NCBI GenBank assembly: GCA_001310415.1
Contig: BAXE01000011.1
Coordinates: 1 to 64,000, forward strand
Source of the DNA: Enterovibrio sp. JCM 19048
GTDB taxonomy: Bacteria; Pseudomonadota; Gammaproteobacteria; Enterobacterales; Vibrionaceae
DNA: 64,000 nt
Direction of reading: 5' to 3'
In this document: piece by piece, positions 10,453 through 21,966 of the stretch
Layout: each line of letters starts with the position of its first letter
Numbering within the stretch: the stretch's first letter is position 1
Program-made: the position numbers and the translations under genes
Notes under the pieces: model-generated
The model's input: only the letters and a program-made list of their open reading frames with translations
What the model was told of the DNA's origin: nothing
Databases searched by the model: none

Positions 10453-11622
10453 ATGGCGTGGAATGAGCCAGGAAACAATGGCGGCGGTCAGGATAAGGAC
10501 CCGTGGGGGAACCGCGGTGGCCGTGACCAGGGACCGCCAGACCTCGATGAGGTGTTTGGCAAGCTGAGCCGCAAACTGAGCGGCTTGTTTGGCGGTAAGA
10601 AAGGGCCGTCTTTTGGTGCAGGCGGTGCTGCCGGTTTGGGCATTATTGCCGTTGTGGGATTGGCGATTTGGGGTATCTCAGGCTTCTACACTATCGGTGA
10701 AGCGGAGCGTGGTGTTGTGCTGCGTTTCGGTGAATATGACCGCATTGTACAGCCGGGCCTGAACTGGAAGCCGACGTTTATCGATGAAGTAGAGCCGGTT
10801 AACGTACAAGCTATCCGTTCACTGCGTGGCTCTGGCCAGATGCTGACCAAAGACGAAAACGTGGTACGCGTTGAAATGGACGTGCAATACCGCGTGGCAG
10901 ATCCTGAAAAATATCTTTTCTCTGTGACCAATGCGGATGACAGCCTGCGTCAGGCGACTGATTCTGCATTGCGTGCGGTGGTTGGTGATGCTGAGATGGA
11001 TGAAATCCTGACCTCAGGCCGTCAACAAATCCGTGAACGTACAGAAGTCGAAATCAACCGCATCGTAGACCGTTATGATATGGGTCTGCTGGTGGTTGAC
11101 GTCAACTTCGATACCGCACGTCCGCCAGAGCAAGTAAAAGACGCATTCGATGATGCAATCGCAGCGCGAGAGGATGAAGAGCGTTTCATTCGTGAAGCTG
11201 AAGCGTACCGCAACGACATCCTGCCGAAGGCAACCGGTCGAGCGGAGCGTTTGAAGAAAGAAGCGTTGGGTTACAAAGAGAAAACCGTTAACGAAGCAGA
11301 AGGTGACGTGGCTCAGTTCGAGAAACTGCTGCCAGAATACCAGGCTGCTCCGGAAGTCACGCGTAACCGCCTGTATCTGGAAACCATGGAAAATGTCTAT
11401 GGCAACACCAGTAAAGTGCTGATTGATTCTCAGGAAGGTGGCAGCAACCTGCTTTACCTGCCTCTGGATAAACTGATGAATCAAGCGCCAGCGCAACAGC
11501 GCACCGGTTCTTCAAGCGGTGACAATGCATCTGATTATGGTATCGAGCTCGAGCGCTCCTCGCAGCCGGTCGCACCGAACGCTAACACCCGTCAGTCGAC
11601 CACGCGTCAGGGGAGATATTAA
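10453..11622 (+). CDS. hflK: FtsH protease regulator HflK
   Basis: Band-7/SPFH membrane protein that forms the HflKC cage around the FtsH protease. 389 residues, intact. A Gly/Asn/Asp-rich cytoplasmic N-terminus (1-55), one transmembrane helix (about 60-80, GIIAVVGLAIWGISGFYTI), the SPFH domain starting GEAERGVVLRFG, then a long helical region. Three bases from hflC, so translationally coupled. Confidence 0.98.
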   Translation: MAWNEPGNNGGGQDKDPWGNRGGRDQGPPDLDEVFGKLSRKLSGLFGGKKGPSFGAGGAAGLGIIAVVGLAIWGISGFYTIGEAERGVVLRFGEYDRIVQPGLNWKPTFIDEVEPVNVQAIRSLRGSGQMLTKDENVVRVEMDVQYRVADPEKYLFSVTNADDSLRQATDSALRAVVGDAEMDEILTSGRQQIRERTEVEINRIVDRYDMGLLVVDVNFDTARPPEQVKDAFDDAIAAREDEERFIREAEAYRNDILPKATGRAERLKKEALGYKEKTVNEAEGDVAQFEKLLPEYQAAPEVTRNRLYLETMENVYGNTSKVLIDSQEGGSNLLYLPLDKLMNQAPAQQRTGSSSGDNASDYGIELERSSQPVAPNANTRQSTTRQGRY

Positions 11623-11624
11623 TT

Positions 11625-12512
11625 ATGCGTAAGTTATTAATTCCTCTAATTATCGTATCGATTGTTGTTGGCCTGATGTCTGTATTCGTGGTCAAAGAAG
11701 GCGAACGCGGTATTGTGATCCGTTTCGGCCGAGTGCTGAAAACTGATGACGACATGGCAAGAATCTATGGCCCAGGCCTGCAATTCAAAGTGCCATTGTT
11801 TGACCGCGTACAACTGTTGGATGCCCGCATCCAGACCATGGATGACCAGTCAGACCGCTTTGTGACCTCAGAGAAAAAAGACGTGATCATCGACTCCTAC
11901 GTGAAGTGGAAGATCAAGGATTTTGGTCAGTACTACCTGTCGACAGGTGGTGGTAACCGCTTGACTGCAGAGGCGCTGCTCCAGCGTAAAGTGGCCGATG
12001 GCCTGCGCGCAGAGATTGGTTCGAAGACCATCAAAGAGATCGTGTCTGAAAAGCGTGAGCAGGTGATGGCTGATGTACTGACTGAGCTCCAGGAAAGTGC
12101 AAATGACATCGGCATTGAAGTGATTGACCTTCGAATTAAGAAGATCAACCTGCCGGATGAAATCAGCGAATCGATTTACCAGCGTATGCGCGCTGAACGT
12201 GAAACTGTTGCTCGCCGTCACCGTTCACAGGGTCGTGAGAAAGCGGAAGTTATCCGCGCTCAGGCTGAACTGGAAGTGGCAACCGTGCTGGCTGAAGCTG
12301 AAAAAACCGCCCGTGTAACACGCGGTGAAGCTGATGCTCAAGTTGCAAATATCTATGCGAACTCGTTCAACAAAGAGCCAGAATTTTATAAATTCCTTCG
12401 CTCATTGCAAGCGTACGAGAAGAGCTTCAACAACAAGGGTGATATCCTGGTTGTGGATCCAAACAGCGAGTTCTTCCAGTACATGAAAGAGCCAAACAGC
12501 AACGTCAATTAA
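11625..12512 (+). CDS. hflC: FtsH protease regulator HflC
   Basis: Partner of HflK in the periplasm-exposed HflKC complex that modulates FtsH. 295 residues, intact. N-terminal membrane anchor (residues 4-22), SPFH domain starting KEGERGIVIRFG, then an Ala/Glu-rich coiled region (about 190-250). A terminator follows. Confidence 0.98.
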   Translation: MRKLLIPLIIVSIVVGLMSVFVVKEGERGIVIRFGRVLKTDDDMARIYGPGLQFKVPLFDRVQLLDARIQTMDDQSDRFVTSEKKDVIIDSYVKWKIKDFGQYYLSTGGGNRLTAEALLQRKVADGLRAEIGSKTIKEIVSEKREQVMADVLTELQESANDIGIEVIDLRIKKINLPDEISESIYQRMRAERETVARRHRSQGREKAEVIRAQAELEVATVLAEAEKTARVTRGEADAQVANIYANSFNKEPEFYKFLRSLQAYEKSFNNKGDILVVDPNSEFFQYMKEPNSNVN

Positions 12513-12535
12513 GCACTTCGCTGTTGTTAAACATG

Positions 12536-12567
12536 AAAGACAAGGCATCGCGCCTTGTCTTTTTTTA
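12536..12567 (+). terminator. Terminator after hflC
   Basis: Stem AGACAAGG/CCTTGTCT with a GC-rich loop followed by seven T. It ends the hfl operon. Confidence 0.9.
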
Positions 12568-12589
12568 CCCCAAATAGATGAGAGAAAGC

Positions 12590-12783
12590 ATGGGTAAGGA
12601 ATTGTGGCTAGCGATTGGCCTGGTGCTGGTTTTTGAAGGTCTAGGGCCTATGCTACTGCCTAACAAATGGCGTGAATGGTGCGGGAAATGAGTCAGTTAT
12701 CGGATGCCAACCTTCGTCGTATAGGAGGATGTCTGGTCGTCGCCGGTGCGGTTATCGCATATATGATGTGGCCGTCCAAGTAA
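12590..12783 (+). CDS. yjeT: Small membrane protein YjeT, DUF2065 (frame break)
   Basis: Short conserved gammaproteobacterial inner-membrane protein of unknown function. First half MGKELWLAIGLVLVFEGLGP; second half SQLSDANLRRIGG then LVVAGAVIAYMMW, two predicted membrane helices. The frame breaks near 12685 (GGGG read as GGG); restored length is 64 residues (E. coli 65). Located between hflC and purA, as in E. coli. Confidence 0.85.
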
Positions 12784-12896
12784 ATCGAATCAGCAAAAAA
12801 CTGTGACACCCAGATGACCATAAACAGGACGACGGTTAAAAAATGACTGCATCCTTTTTTTGATGGTGCTAGAATCCCGTTTTAATCATCAACTGA

Positions 12897-14222
<1,326 letters not shown>

Positions 14223-14243
14223 TCGGTTTTCGATGAAAAAAGA

Positions 14244-14265
14244 CCAGCCTCCGGCTGTTTTTTTT
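14244..14265 (+). terminator. Terminator after purA
   Basis: Stem CAGCC-tcc-GGCTG followed by eight T. Confidence 0.9.
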
Positions 14266-14324
14266 GCCCATCGCTGCCTATACTGTTGATAGCGCGGTGT
14301 GGAAAAAATTCGCCGTAAAAAAGG

Positions 14325-14351
14325 TAAAGTTCGGAAAATCCTTGCCGATAA
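14325..14351 (+). promoter_or_regulatory. Sigma-28 (FliA) promoter for motX
   Basis: TAAAGTTC (14325-14332), an 11-base spacer, and GCCGATAA (14344-14351). This matches the FliA consensus TAAAGTTT-N11-GCCGATAA at 15 of 16 positions with ideal spacing, 51 bases before the motX start. Confidence 0.9.
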
Positions 14352-14402
14352 AAGTTAGGCAAGACATACCGTCATCAATAACACCTTGCTTAGTGGGAAT
14401 GC

Positions 14403-15023
14403 ATGAAACTGCGAACCTTGTTTATATCCATGATGCTAGCCAGTTCCTTCGCGAAAGCGGAAGTGGGACCGGCGTTGCCTGTATATGACGATTCGCAGCT
14501 GCTCAGACTGTTTGAAACCAATACCCACCTGAAAAAAGTCAAAGCTGATGACTGCCAGTTGCTGCAGGATATTGAAGCGCGTGCAATCCGGGTGGAGTCT
14601 CCCTCATACCAGTTCCTGTATGGCGACATGCTGGCATGGGGCGTGTGCGTTGAGCGTGATGTTGAGCAGGGCGTTTTCTACATGCAGTTAGCCGCGCAGC
14701 AAGGCTTGCCGGCAGCACTGGAACAGCTGGGGCGTTACTATTCTGTGGGCACTTTGGTGCAGCAGGATAAAGAGCGTGCCATTCCGTATCTGCGTGAGGC
14801 TGCATCACTGGGCAATACCCGGGCAAGGCTGCAGTTGGCAGAATTGCTGGTGGCCGATTACGGTAGCCCATTGGATTATGAAGATGCCTACCGCTGGCTC
14901 TACCACACCATCACTGCTGATCAATCGACCCATAACCGTATCGCCTCTCTTCGCCGCGCCCTTGAAGACAAAATGCCAAGGAATGTGATTGCGAGAGCCA
15001 AAAAGCGTGACACTTATTGGTAA
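14403..15023 (+). CDS. motX: Sodium-driven polar flagellar protein MotX
   Basis: Component of the T ring of the Na+-driven polar flagellar motor, working with MotY and PomAB in the periplasm. 206 residues, intact. Signal peptide (residues 1-19, SSFAKA), then Sel1-like TPR repeats (about 70-175), including GVCVERDVEQGVFYMQLAAQ and DKERAIPYLREAASLGN. Conserved C-terminal basic end. Identity is supported by the purA neighbour, as in Vibrio, and by the sigma-28 promoter. A plain Sel1-repeat protein is the alternative. Confidence 0.92.
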   Translation: MKLRTLFISMMLASSFAKAEVGPALPVYDDSQLLRLFETNTHLKKVKADDCQLLQDIEARAIRVESPSYQFLYGDMLAWGVCVERDVEQGVFYMQLAAQQGLPAALEQLGRYYSVGTLVQQDKERAIPYLREAASLGNTRARLQLAELLVADYGSPLDYEDAYRWLYHTITADQSTHNRIASLRRALEDKMPRNVIARAKKRDTYW

Positions 15024-15036
15024 ACCGACTTTCATA

Positions 15037-15064
15037 AAAATGCCCGCACAAGCGGGCATTTTTG
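15037..15064. terminator. Bidirectional terminator motX/hmp
   Basis: Perfect inverted repeat AAATGCCCGC/GCGGGCATTT between convergent motX and hmp, with T-runs on both strands. Confidence 0.92.
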
Positions 15065-15081
15065 TATTCGATGATTAAGCG

Positions 15082-16255
15082 TTAGATGACCTTGTGCGGG
15101 CCAAAACATTCGTACTTGATACGGTTTTTATCCACGCCGGCTTCAAGCAGTTGTCTGGCGACATACTGCATAAACGCCACCGGGCCACAGAGGTAGAATT
15201 CACGTTCGGCGTTGTCCGTCAGTTCCGATACCTTGGTGATGTCCATCAAACCTCATGAGCGGTATCGTCGCTCGCGGCACGGTCACGCAGCCAGACTGCT
15301 GGGTAGCATTTGAGTGCTTTGCCACTAACTGGCTCACATGATCGGCAAAGGCCAACTGCTCTGTATTTTCAGCGGCGTGCAGCCAGTGAATATCTGCACC
15401 ATGTTGACCGCTCAGCGATTCCAGCATCGCCAGCATGGGGGTGAGGCCCACTCCGCCAGAAATCAGTGCCACGGGCGTGTCTGAATCTGACTGGAAGAAG
15501 AAATCACCACTTGGTGGCGCCAGTTCAACGGTGTCGCCTACATTCAGGTGGTCGTGCAGATAATTGGAAACAGTTCCCTTTTCATCGCGTTTGACTGAGA
15601 TTCGATAGCTTTTGCCATTCGGTGCCGCCGACAGGCTGTACTGGCGGATTTCGCGGTTGGTGAATCCTTCAGGCTGCAGGTAAATACCGATGTATTGCCC
15701 CGGCAGGAATCCGGCGACAGGCTGACCATCCACCGGCTCGAAGACAAAGCTGGTGATCACCGCGCTTTCCGGCGTTTTACTTACCAGCTTGAAGGTGCGT
15801 GTGCCTCGCCAACCGCCTTGGGCTGTTTCGCTCTGCTGATAGATTTCTTCTTCGCGTGTGATAAATACGTCTGCCAGCACGCCATAGGCCTCCGCCCAGG
15901 CATCCAACACCTCCTGACCGGGAGAAAGCAGCTCATCAATGGTCGCCAGCAGGTTTTCACCGACAATGGCGTACATCTCTGGGGTGATGTTGAAGCTGGT
16001 GTGCTTCTGGGCGATTTTCTCCACCACCGGCAGCAAGGCTGGCAGGTTGTCGATATTGGCGGCGTAACCGTAGACCGCATTGAACAGGGCTTCGCGCTGG
16101 GCACCGGTGAACTGGTTGCTCATGTTGAAGATATCTTTCAGCTCAGGGTGACGGCTGAACATGCGATCGTAGAAATGGGCGGTGAGTTTAGTCCCTGTTT
16201 CTGCGATAAGTGGCGCGGTGGATTTTACAATTTTGATAGTGGTTGGGTTGAGCAT
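15082..16255 (-). CDS. hmp: Flavohaemoprotein Hmp, NO dioxygenase (two frame breaks)
   Basis: Converts nitric oxide to nitrate using O2 and NAD(P)H, the main aerobic NO detoxification enzyme. Globin domain (residues 1-140, with haem-pocket YDRMF and proximal-His region QKHTSF), FAD domain ([11 protein letters not shown]), NAD domain ([14 protein letters not shown]), and the conserved C-terminus [10 protein letters not shown]. Breaks near 15296 (CCTG read as CTG on the plus strand) and 15251. Restored length is 391 residues (E. coli 396). Divergent from nsrR with two NsrR operators between them. Confidence 0.95.
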
Positions 16256-16282
16256 AGTGGGCTGCCTTTTTTGTTGTATTTA

Positions 16283-16330
16283 AAGTTTCATTTAAAATGC
16301 ATCTTTAAAGTTGTATTTGAAATGAATCTT
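16283..16330. promoter_or_regulatory. Two tandem NsrR operators
   Basis: Two 23-bp sites in the 11-1-11 NsrR format. Site 1 (16283-16305) ends in a perfect half AAATGCATCTT, with first half AAGTTTCATTT. Site 2 (16308-16330) has halves AAGTTGTATTT and AAATGAATCTT. They lie 28-75 bases upstream of the hmp start, centres 25 bp apart. Each degenerate half differs from the consensus at one or two positions. Confidence 0.85.
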
Positions 16331-16450
16331 TATCGCAACAAAATTCCCCTGAGTCTGATAGGACGGCTTGGGGGAAAGGAAAAGAAAATCAGAGAGTACG
16401 CGCTATTTATTGCCGATAAGAGTACAATGCCGCCGAGGAGATTTGAAAAC

Positions 16451-16885
16451 GTGCAATTAACCAGCTTTACAGATTATGGCCTCAGGGCGCTTATGTATCT
16501 GGCTATGCTGCCTCCCGGAGAGTTGACCAGTATTACCGTGGTCACGGAGAAATATGGGGTATCCCGAAACCATATGGTGAAAATTATCCACCGTATGAGT
16601 CAGGCCGGCTTTGTTCAAGCCGTGCGAGGGAAGAACGGGGGGATCCGACTCGGCAAGCCAGCAGAAACGATTGTGATTGGCGAGGTGATCCGTGCGCTTG
16701 AGCCATTGCAAGTGGTCAACTGCGCGCCGCAAAACTGCCATATCACGTCAGCCTGCCGCCTGAAATCCGCCATTGCACAGGCAATGGAGGCATTTTTAGC
16801 AGAGATGGATAAACACACACTTCACGACATGGTGTCAGGTAACGATGACCTGGCTCACCTTCTAATCCCAGTTCGCCCGCTTTAA
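16451..16885 (+). CDS. nsrR: Nitric-oxide-sensing repressor NsrR (GTG start)
   Basis: Rrf2-family iron-sulfur repressor that derepresses hmp and other genes when NO attacks its cluster. 144 residues, intact. Start at GTG 16451 (encoding [13 protein letters not shown] after the initiator) is where the family begins; the open frame runs far upstream but that part lies antisense to hmp. Helix-turn-helix [16 protein letters not shown]; cluster Cys in [16 protein letters not shown]. coli NsrR is nearly the same over its whole length. Confidence 0.96.
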   Translation: MQLTSFTDYGLRALMYLAMLPPGELTSITVVTEKYGVSRNHMVKIIHRMSQAGFVQAVRGKNGGIRLGKPAETIVIGEVIRALEPLQVVNCAPQNCHITSACRLKSAIAQAMEAFLAEMDKHTLHDMVSGNDDLAHLLIPVRPL

Positions 16886-16998
16886 TTCTCAGCATTTGAG
16901 ACGGCTTGCCAGTTTTTTCCGGCAATTCCAACGGGCACCCAATTTCTTTTATTTAAAGCGATATACTGATTAACACATGTCGCTAACGGGAATCTTTT

Positions 16999-19496
16999 AT
17001 GTCTCAAGACAAAAACCTACACAGCAACGACCCATACCTGGGGCGTGAAGCAGAAAAATACGACAACCCTGTGCCGAGCCGCGAGCATCTTCTTGAAGTG
17101 ATTAAAGGCTTTACCACACCGGTAAACCGCGACCAGCTTTTTGAAGTATTGGGTCTTCGCAGCGACGAAGAATACGAAGGCCTGCGCCGCCGCCTGCGTG
17201 CGATGGAGCGCGACGGCCAACTGATTTTTACCCGCCGTCAATGTTATGCCCTGCCTGAGCGTCTGGACTTGGTCAAAGGGACCGTGATTGGTCACCGCGA
17301 TGGCTTTGGTTTCTTGCGCCCGGAAGAAGGGCAACCGTGAAGACTGGCTGCTGCCACATCACCAGATGAAACAGGTGATGCACGGTGATTTTATTCTGGC
17401 GCAACCTGCCGGTACTGATAAACGTGGCCGCAAAGAAGCACGTGTTGTGCGTGTGCTGGAAGAGCGCAAAGGCAGATCGTTGGCCGTTACTTTGTGGAAA
17501 ACGGTCAGGGCTTTGTGGTGCCGGACGACTCGCGCCTGGGTCAGGACATTGTCATTCCGCAGGATGAGCGCAAAGGCGCGCGCATGGGTAACGTTGTGGT
17601 GGTGGAAATTTTCCAGCGTCCAACCCGCCAGTACAACCCGGTAGGCCGTATCGTCGAAGTACTGGGCGAAAACATGGCGCCGGGCATGGAAATCGAAATT
17701 GCCCTGCGCACCCATGATATTCCGCATGTTTGGCCGAAAGAGGTCGAAAAACAGATCAAGAAATTCACCGAGCAGGTGCCGGAAGAAGCCAAAGAAGGCC
17801 GCGTTGACCTTCGCGAGCTGCCGCTGGTGACCATCGACGGTGAAGATGCGCGTGACTTTGATGACGCCGTATTCTGTGAGAAGAAGAAATCCGGCGGCTG
17901 GCGCCTTTGGGTCGCGATTGCCGACGTGAGCTATTACGTGCGTCCGGACTCTGCGCTCGACAAAGAAGCCGTCAACCGCGGTAACTCGGTCTACTTCCCA
18001 TCGCAGGTTATCCCAATGCTGCCGGAAGTGCTTTCTAACGGCCTGTGTTCCTTGAACCCTCAGGTTGATCGCCTCTGCATGGTGTGTGAGATGACCATCT
18101 CCGAAAGCGGCAATCTGTCTGGCTTTAAACACTATGAAGCGGTGATGAACTCCCATGCACGTCTGACCTATACCAAGGTCGCGGCGATGCTGGAAGGCGA
18201 CGAAGAGCTGCGTGAGCGCTATGCGCCATTGGTGCCGCACATTGAAGAACTCAACCGCATGTACAAAGCGTTGAAAGCGGCGCGCGAACAACGCGGTGCG
18301 ATTGAGTTTGAAACCGTGGAAACCAAGTTCATTTTCAACGCTATGCGCAAAATTGAGCGCATCGTGCCGCTGGAACGAAACGACGCCACAAGATCATCGA
18401 AGAATGTATGATCCTGGCCAACATCGCTTCCGCGCGCTTTGTTGAAAAAGCCAAAGAGCCGGCGCTTTACCGTGTGCACGAAGCACCGGGTGAAGAGCGT
18501 CTGACCGGCTTTAAAGACTTCCTGAAGGAACTGGGCTTGGCTCTGGATGGTGGTCTTGAACCTTCACCGACCGATTATGCCAAACTGGCGCATGCCATTA
18601 ACGGTCGCCCAGATCAGGAACTGATCCAGACCATGCTGCTGCGCTCAATGAAGCAGGCGGTGTATCAGGCAGACAACTCCGGTCACTTTGGTCTGGCACT
18701 GAAGCAATATGCGCACTTTACTTCACCAATCCGTCGTTACCCGGATTTGCTGCTGCACCGCGCAATCAAATACCTGATTGCCAAGCAAGAAGGCCGCAAC
18801 ACAGATCGCTGGACGCCGACTGGTGGTTACCATTACTCCACTGATGATATGGACGTGATGGGCGAGCAGTGTTCGATGACCGAACGCCGCGCTGACGATG
18901 CGACCCGTGATGTGTCTGACTGGCTGAAATGTGAGTACATGCAGGATCACGTGGGCGAAGTGATGGAAGGTACCATCGCCAACGTCACTGGCTTTGGTTT
19001 CTTCGTGCGTTTGAACGAGCTTCACATCGACGGTCTGGTGCACATTTCAAACCTGGATAACGACTACTACAACTACGACATGGTCGGACAAAAGCTGGTG
19101 GGTGAAACCTCCGGCCGCATTTTCCGACTTGGCGATCAGGTCACGGTCAAAGTATTATCCGTCAACCTTGATGAAAGGATGATCGATTTCGCGCTGGAAG
19201 GAACTACCCGCACAGCCCGTGGTGCAGGTAAAACCGCGCGCAACAAAGCCAAGAAAGGCCGTGCAGAGTCGGGTAAGAACCCGGAAGCACGCCAGGAGCG
19301 CACGTCGGTGCGCCAGCAACTGAAGCGTGGCGCGATTCCGAAAGCGGAAGGCGACAAAGCCCCAGACGGCAAGCGTGGCGGTAAAGGCAAGGGCAAGGGT
19401 GAAAACCCGGCCCGTAAGAAAACCAAGGCGGAAAAGGCGCGCAAGAAAAAGGCGCAGAAAGGCAAACCCGTTAAAGCAGGCAAGAATAAGAAGTAA
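16999..19496 (+). CDS. rnr: Exoribonuclease R (three frame breaks)
   Basis: 3'-to-5' exoribonuclease able to degrade structured RNA, involved in rRNA quality control and trans-translation. Order: winged-helix/HTH (residues 20-85), two cold-shock domains, RNB catalytic domain with [13 protein letters not shown] (active-site Asp), [11 protein letters not shown], an S1 domain ([18 protein letters not shown]) and a Lys/Arg/Gly-rich tail of about 90 residues. Breaks near 17331 (two bases lost or one gained), 17473 and 18387 (CCC read as CC). Restored length is 833 residues (E. coli 813). Three bases precede rlmB. Confidence 0.95.
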
Positions 19497-19499
19497 CCC

Positions 19500-20233
19500 A
19501 TGAGCAATGAAATGATTTACGGCATTCACGCCGTTAAAGCCGTACTGGAATCTGACCCGTCGCGCTTTATTGAGGTGTTCGTACTGAAAGGCCGTCAGGA
19601 TGACCGTGTTTTGCCTGTATTGAACGAACTGACCCGTCTTGGCATCACCATGCAGGAGATGGGGCGCAAAGCACTGGATGACAAAGCGAAGGGGGCATCA
19701 CACCAGGCTGATTGCCCGTGTGAAACCGGGTCGCCAGTACAATGAAAACGATCTGGATATCATCCTCGACGGCAAAGAAAACCCGCTGCTGCTGGTACTC
19801 GATGGCGTGACTGACCCTCATAACCTGGGGGCATGTCTGCGTAACGCTGATGCCGCAGGTGTTTGTGCAGTGATCGTGCCGAAAGACAAGTCGGCGCAGC
19901 TGAATGCAACGGCACGTAAGTAGCGGTTGGCGCAGCAGAAGTGGTGCCTTTGGTTCGTGTGACCAACCTGGCCCGCACCATGCGCGCACTGCAGGAAAAA
20001 GGTGTCTGGTTTGTTGGTACTGCCGGTGAAGCAACGCACGATGTGTACGATGCGAAACTGACCGGTCCGCTGGCAATTGTGATGGGCGCGGAAGGTGACG
20101 GCATGCGCCGCCTGACCCGTGAAACCTGTGACGACTGATCAGCATCCCGATGGCAGGCAGCGTATCGAGCCTGAACGTGTCAGTCGCCACCGGTATCTGT
20201 CTGTTTGAAGCCGTGCGCCAGCGCCGCGGATAA
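19500..20233 (+). CDS. rlmB: 23S rRNA Gm2251 methyltransferase RlmB (three frame breaks)
   Basis: SpoU-family enzyme that 2'-O-methylates G2251 in the 23S P loop. N-terminal substrate domain ([13 protein letters not shown]) and knotted SPOUT domain with motif 1 [20 protein letters not shown], motif 2 [13 protein letters not shown] and motif 3 [15 protein letters not shown]. Breaks near 19707 (two bases), 19920 (GG read as G) and 20135 (CCTG read as CTG). Restored length is 245 residues (E. coli 243). Second gene of the rnr operon. Confidence 0.95.
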
Positions 20234-20258
20234 TAACAAACAGTTTATCCAAACTTGA

Positions 20259-20287
20259 AAAACCGCCTCAATGAAGGCGGTTTTTTG
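20259..20287 (+). terminator. Terminator after rlmB
   Basis: Stem AACCGCCT/AGGCGGTT with loop caatga, followed by a T-run. Confidence 0.92.
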
Positions 20288-20347
20288 TGCCCTTACAGTT
20301 TGTGTGACTATAGTCAAAAGTGAGACAGCAGTTTTGAGGGCGCTAAA

Positions 20348-21748
20348 ATGCAATGGATTGAATGGCGAAAATTAGGCTGGGTATTGTTGGTTTCCTTGCC
20401 ATTGGCAAGCTGTGGTGGTGGCTCGGATGGTTCGGGAGCGAGCAGTAACTCAACGACTGCAACCAGCGGGGTAATAACCGGTTTTGGCAGTGTGTTTATC
20501 AATGGCGTCGAGTACGAAACAACCAATACATCGATATCGACTGATGACAATGCCGGGGCGACAGAAAGTGAGCTGGAAGTGGGGATGGTGGTGACCATCG
20601 ATGGCACAGTCAATGATGATGGTGTGACGGGTGAGGCAACCTCAATTCACTATGAAGAACAGCTTAAAGGGCCTCTGGTTGGGACGGTGGATATAGCCAA
20701 CCGGACGTTTACGGTGTTGGGACAAACCATTATTTATGATGATTTAACCTCCATTGGTTCGTTGGATCTGAGTACGTTGGTTAACGGTGATTTCCTTGAG
20801 ATCAGCGGCTTTACCCGTGCAGACAATACCTTGTATGCCACCCGGATCGAGAAAGAAACCGGTTCAGTATCGACATATAAGGTGCAGGGCAATATCCGCA
20901 GCCTCAACAATGGTGCGCAAACCTTTGTACTTGGCGGACTCATCATTAACTATTCTTCAGCGAGTTTCGTTCAAACCTCCGCCTCAGCACTGGTCAACGG
21001 TATGGCTGTTAGGGTGAAAGGTGATGCAGCAAACTTTAACTCCGGCACCAGCACTTTTACCGTCAATCAGGTTAAATCCAAAGAAGAAAGCTATGAGGAT
21101 GGTGAACGTGGAAGCCTTGAAGGGTACATCACCGCTTTCACCTCAGTCAGTGATTTTGAGGTCAATGGGGTCGCGGTGACTACTACATCCTCGACCCGTT
21201 ACGATGACGGCAGTGCCGCGGGACTCGCCTTGAATGTGCGGGTGAAAGTGTTTGGCAGCTTCAACAGTGATGGTGAACTCGTCGCTAGCAAAATTAAGCT
21301 GCACAACGCCAGTAAAGTTGGACTCGAAGCCAATGTGACAGCGATTGATATCGGTGCAAGCTCTGTTAGCGTGCTCGGGGTGGAATTTGTCATTACCAAT
21401 CAAACCAAAATGGAAGATGACTCTTCTGACAATGAACGCTTTTTCGATATCAACGATGTCAGTGTTGGTGACTTTGTGAAAGTGAAAGGGTTTGAAAGTA
21501 GCAGCGGGGATTACGTCGCCGCATTGTTTGAGCGTAAAAACGATGACAACGACAACCCGGAAATCAAAGGCAAAGTGACAGCGGTATCTGGCAGCAGCAT
21601 CAGTCTGTTGGGGTTGACTCTCACGGTCGATGGCAGCACCACCTACAGTGGCGGTATCTCCGCTATCGGTGATATTTCCGTGGGTGATACGCTGGAGATA
21701 GAAGCAACGGATGCCTTGTTGGCCGTGAGTGTTGAGTTAGACGACTGA
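20348..21748 (+). CDS. DUF5666-type lipoprotein
   Basis: 466 residues, intact. Lipoprotein signal with lipobox LASC (Cys at about residue 22), followed by a Gly/Ser/Thr linker and then repeated beta-rich units of about 65-75 residues. The units share patterns such as GFGSVFINGVEY, TAFTSVSDFEVNGV, TAIDIGASSVSVLGVEF and TAVSGSSISLLGLTL with following V(G)D(F/T) segments. This is the DUF5666 architecture. Function unknown; probably exposed at the outer membrane or periplasm. Strongly acidic, typical of marine bacteria. Confidence 0.85.
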   Translation: MQWIEWRKLGWVLLVSLPLASCGGGSDGSGASSNSTTATSGVITGFGSVFINGVEYETTNTSISTDDNAGATESELEVGMVVTIDGTVNDDGVTGEATSIHYEEQLKGPLVGTVDIANRTFTVLGQTIIYDDLTSIGSLDLSTLVNGDFLEISGFTRADNTLYATRIEKETGSVSTYKVQGNIRSLNNGAQTFVLGGLIINYSSASFVQTSASALVNGMAVRVKGDAANFNSGTSTFTVNQVKSKEESYEDGERGSLEGYITAFTSVSDFEVNGVAVTTTSSTRYDDGSAAGLALNVRVKVFGSFNSDGELVASKIKLHNASKVGLEANVTAIDIGASSVSVLGVEFVITNQTKMEDDSSDNERFFDINDVSVGDFVKVKGFESSSGDYVAALFERKNDDNDNPEIKGKVTAVSGSSISLLGLTLTVDGSTTYSGGISAIGDISVGDTLEIEATDALLAVSVELDD

Positions 21749-21749
21749 G

Positions 21750-21806
21750 CGCAATCGTGATTGCGTTTTTTCCAAAGGCAGCAGACGCTGCCTTTTGTCT
21801 TTTTTA
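21750..21806 (+). terminator. Two tandem terminators
   Basis: CGCAATC-GT-GATTGCG plus six T (21750-21771), then AAAGGCAGC/GCTGCCTTT plus T-rich tail (21774-21806). They separate the lipoprotein gene from the ribosomal-protein operon. Confidence 0.85.
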
Positions 21807-21966
21807 TCGCCATCAATGAGTTGCTATAGAAAACATTTCACTTGCTTCAATCGTCGATTCTCTGTACTATCCTGCCTCCAAATTCCCGGTCTTTTACTTT
21901 CGTTCCTTGCTTCCGCTGGATGACTGGGCCAAGCGTGGAAGCTGAATAATCCGTAAGGAGCAACCA

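Noticed and set aside
15695..16450. Long plus-strand reading frame fused ahead of nsrR
   Set aside because: It is the antisense of hmp. NsrR homology starts at GTG 16451.
17359..18291. 310-codon minus-strand reading frame inside rnr
   Set aside because: His/Val/Phe-rich antisense shadow of a strongly conserved plus-strand gene, with no recognisable protein features.
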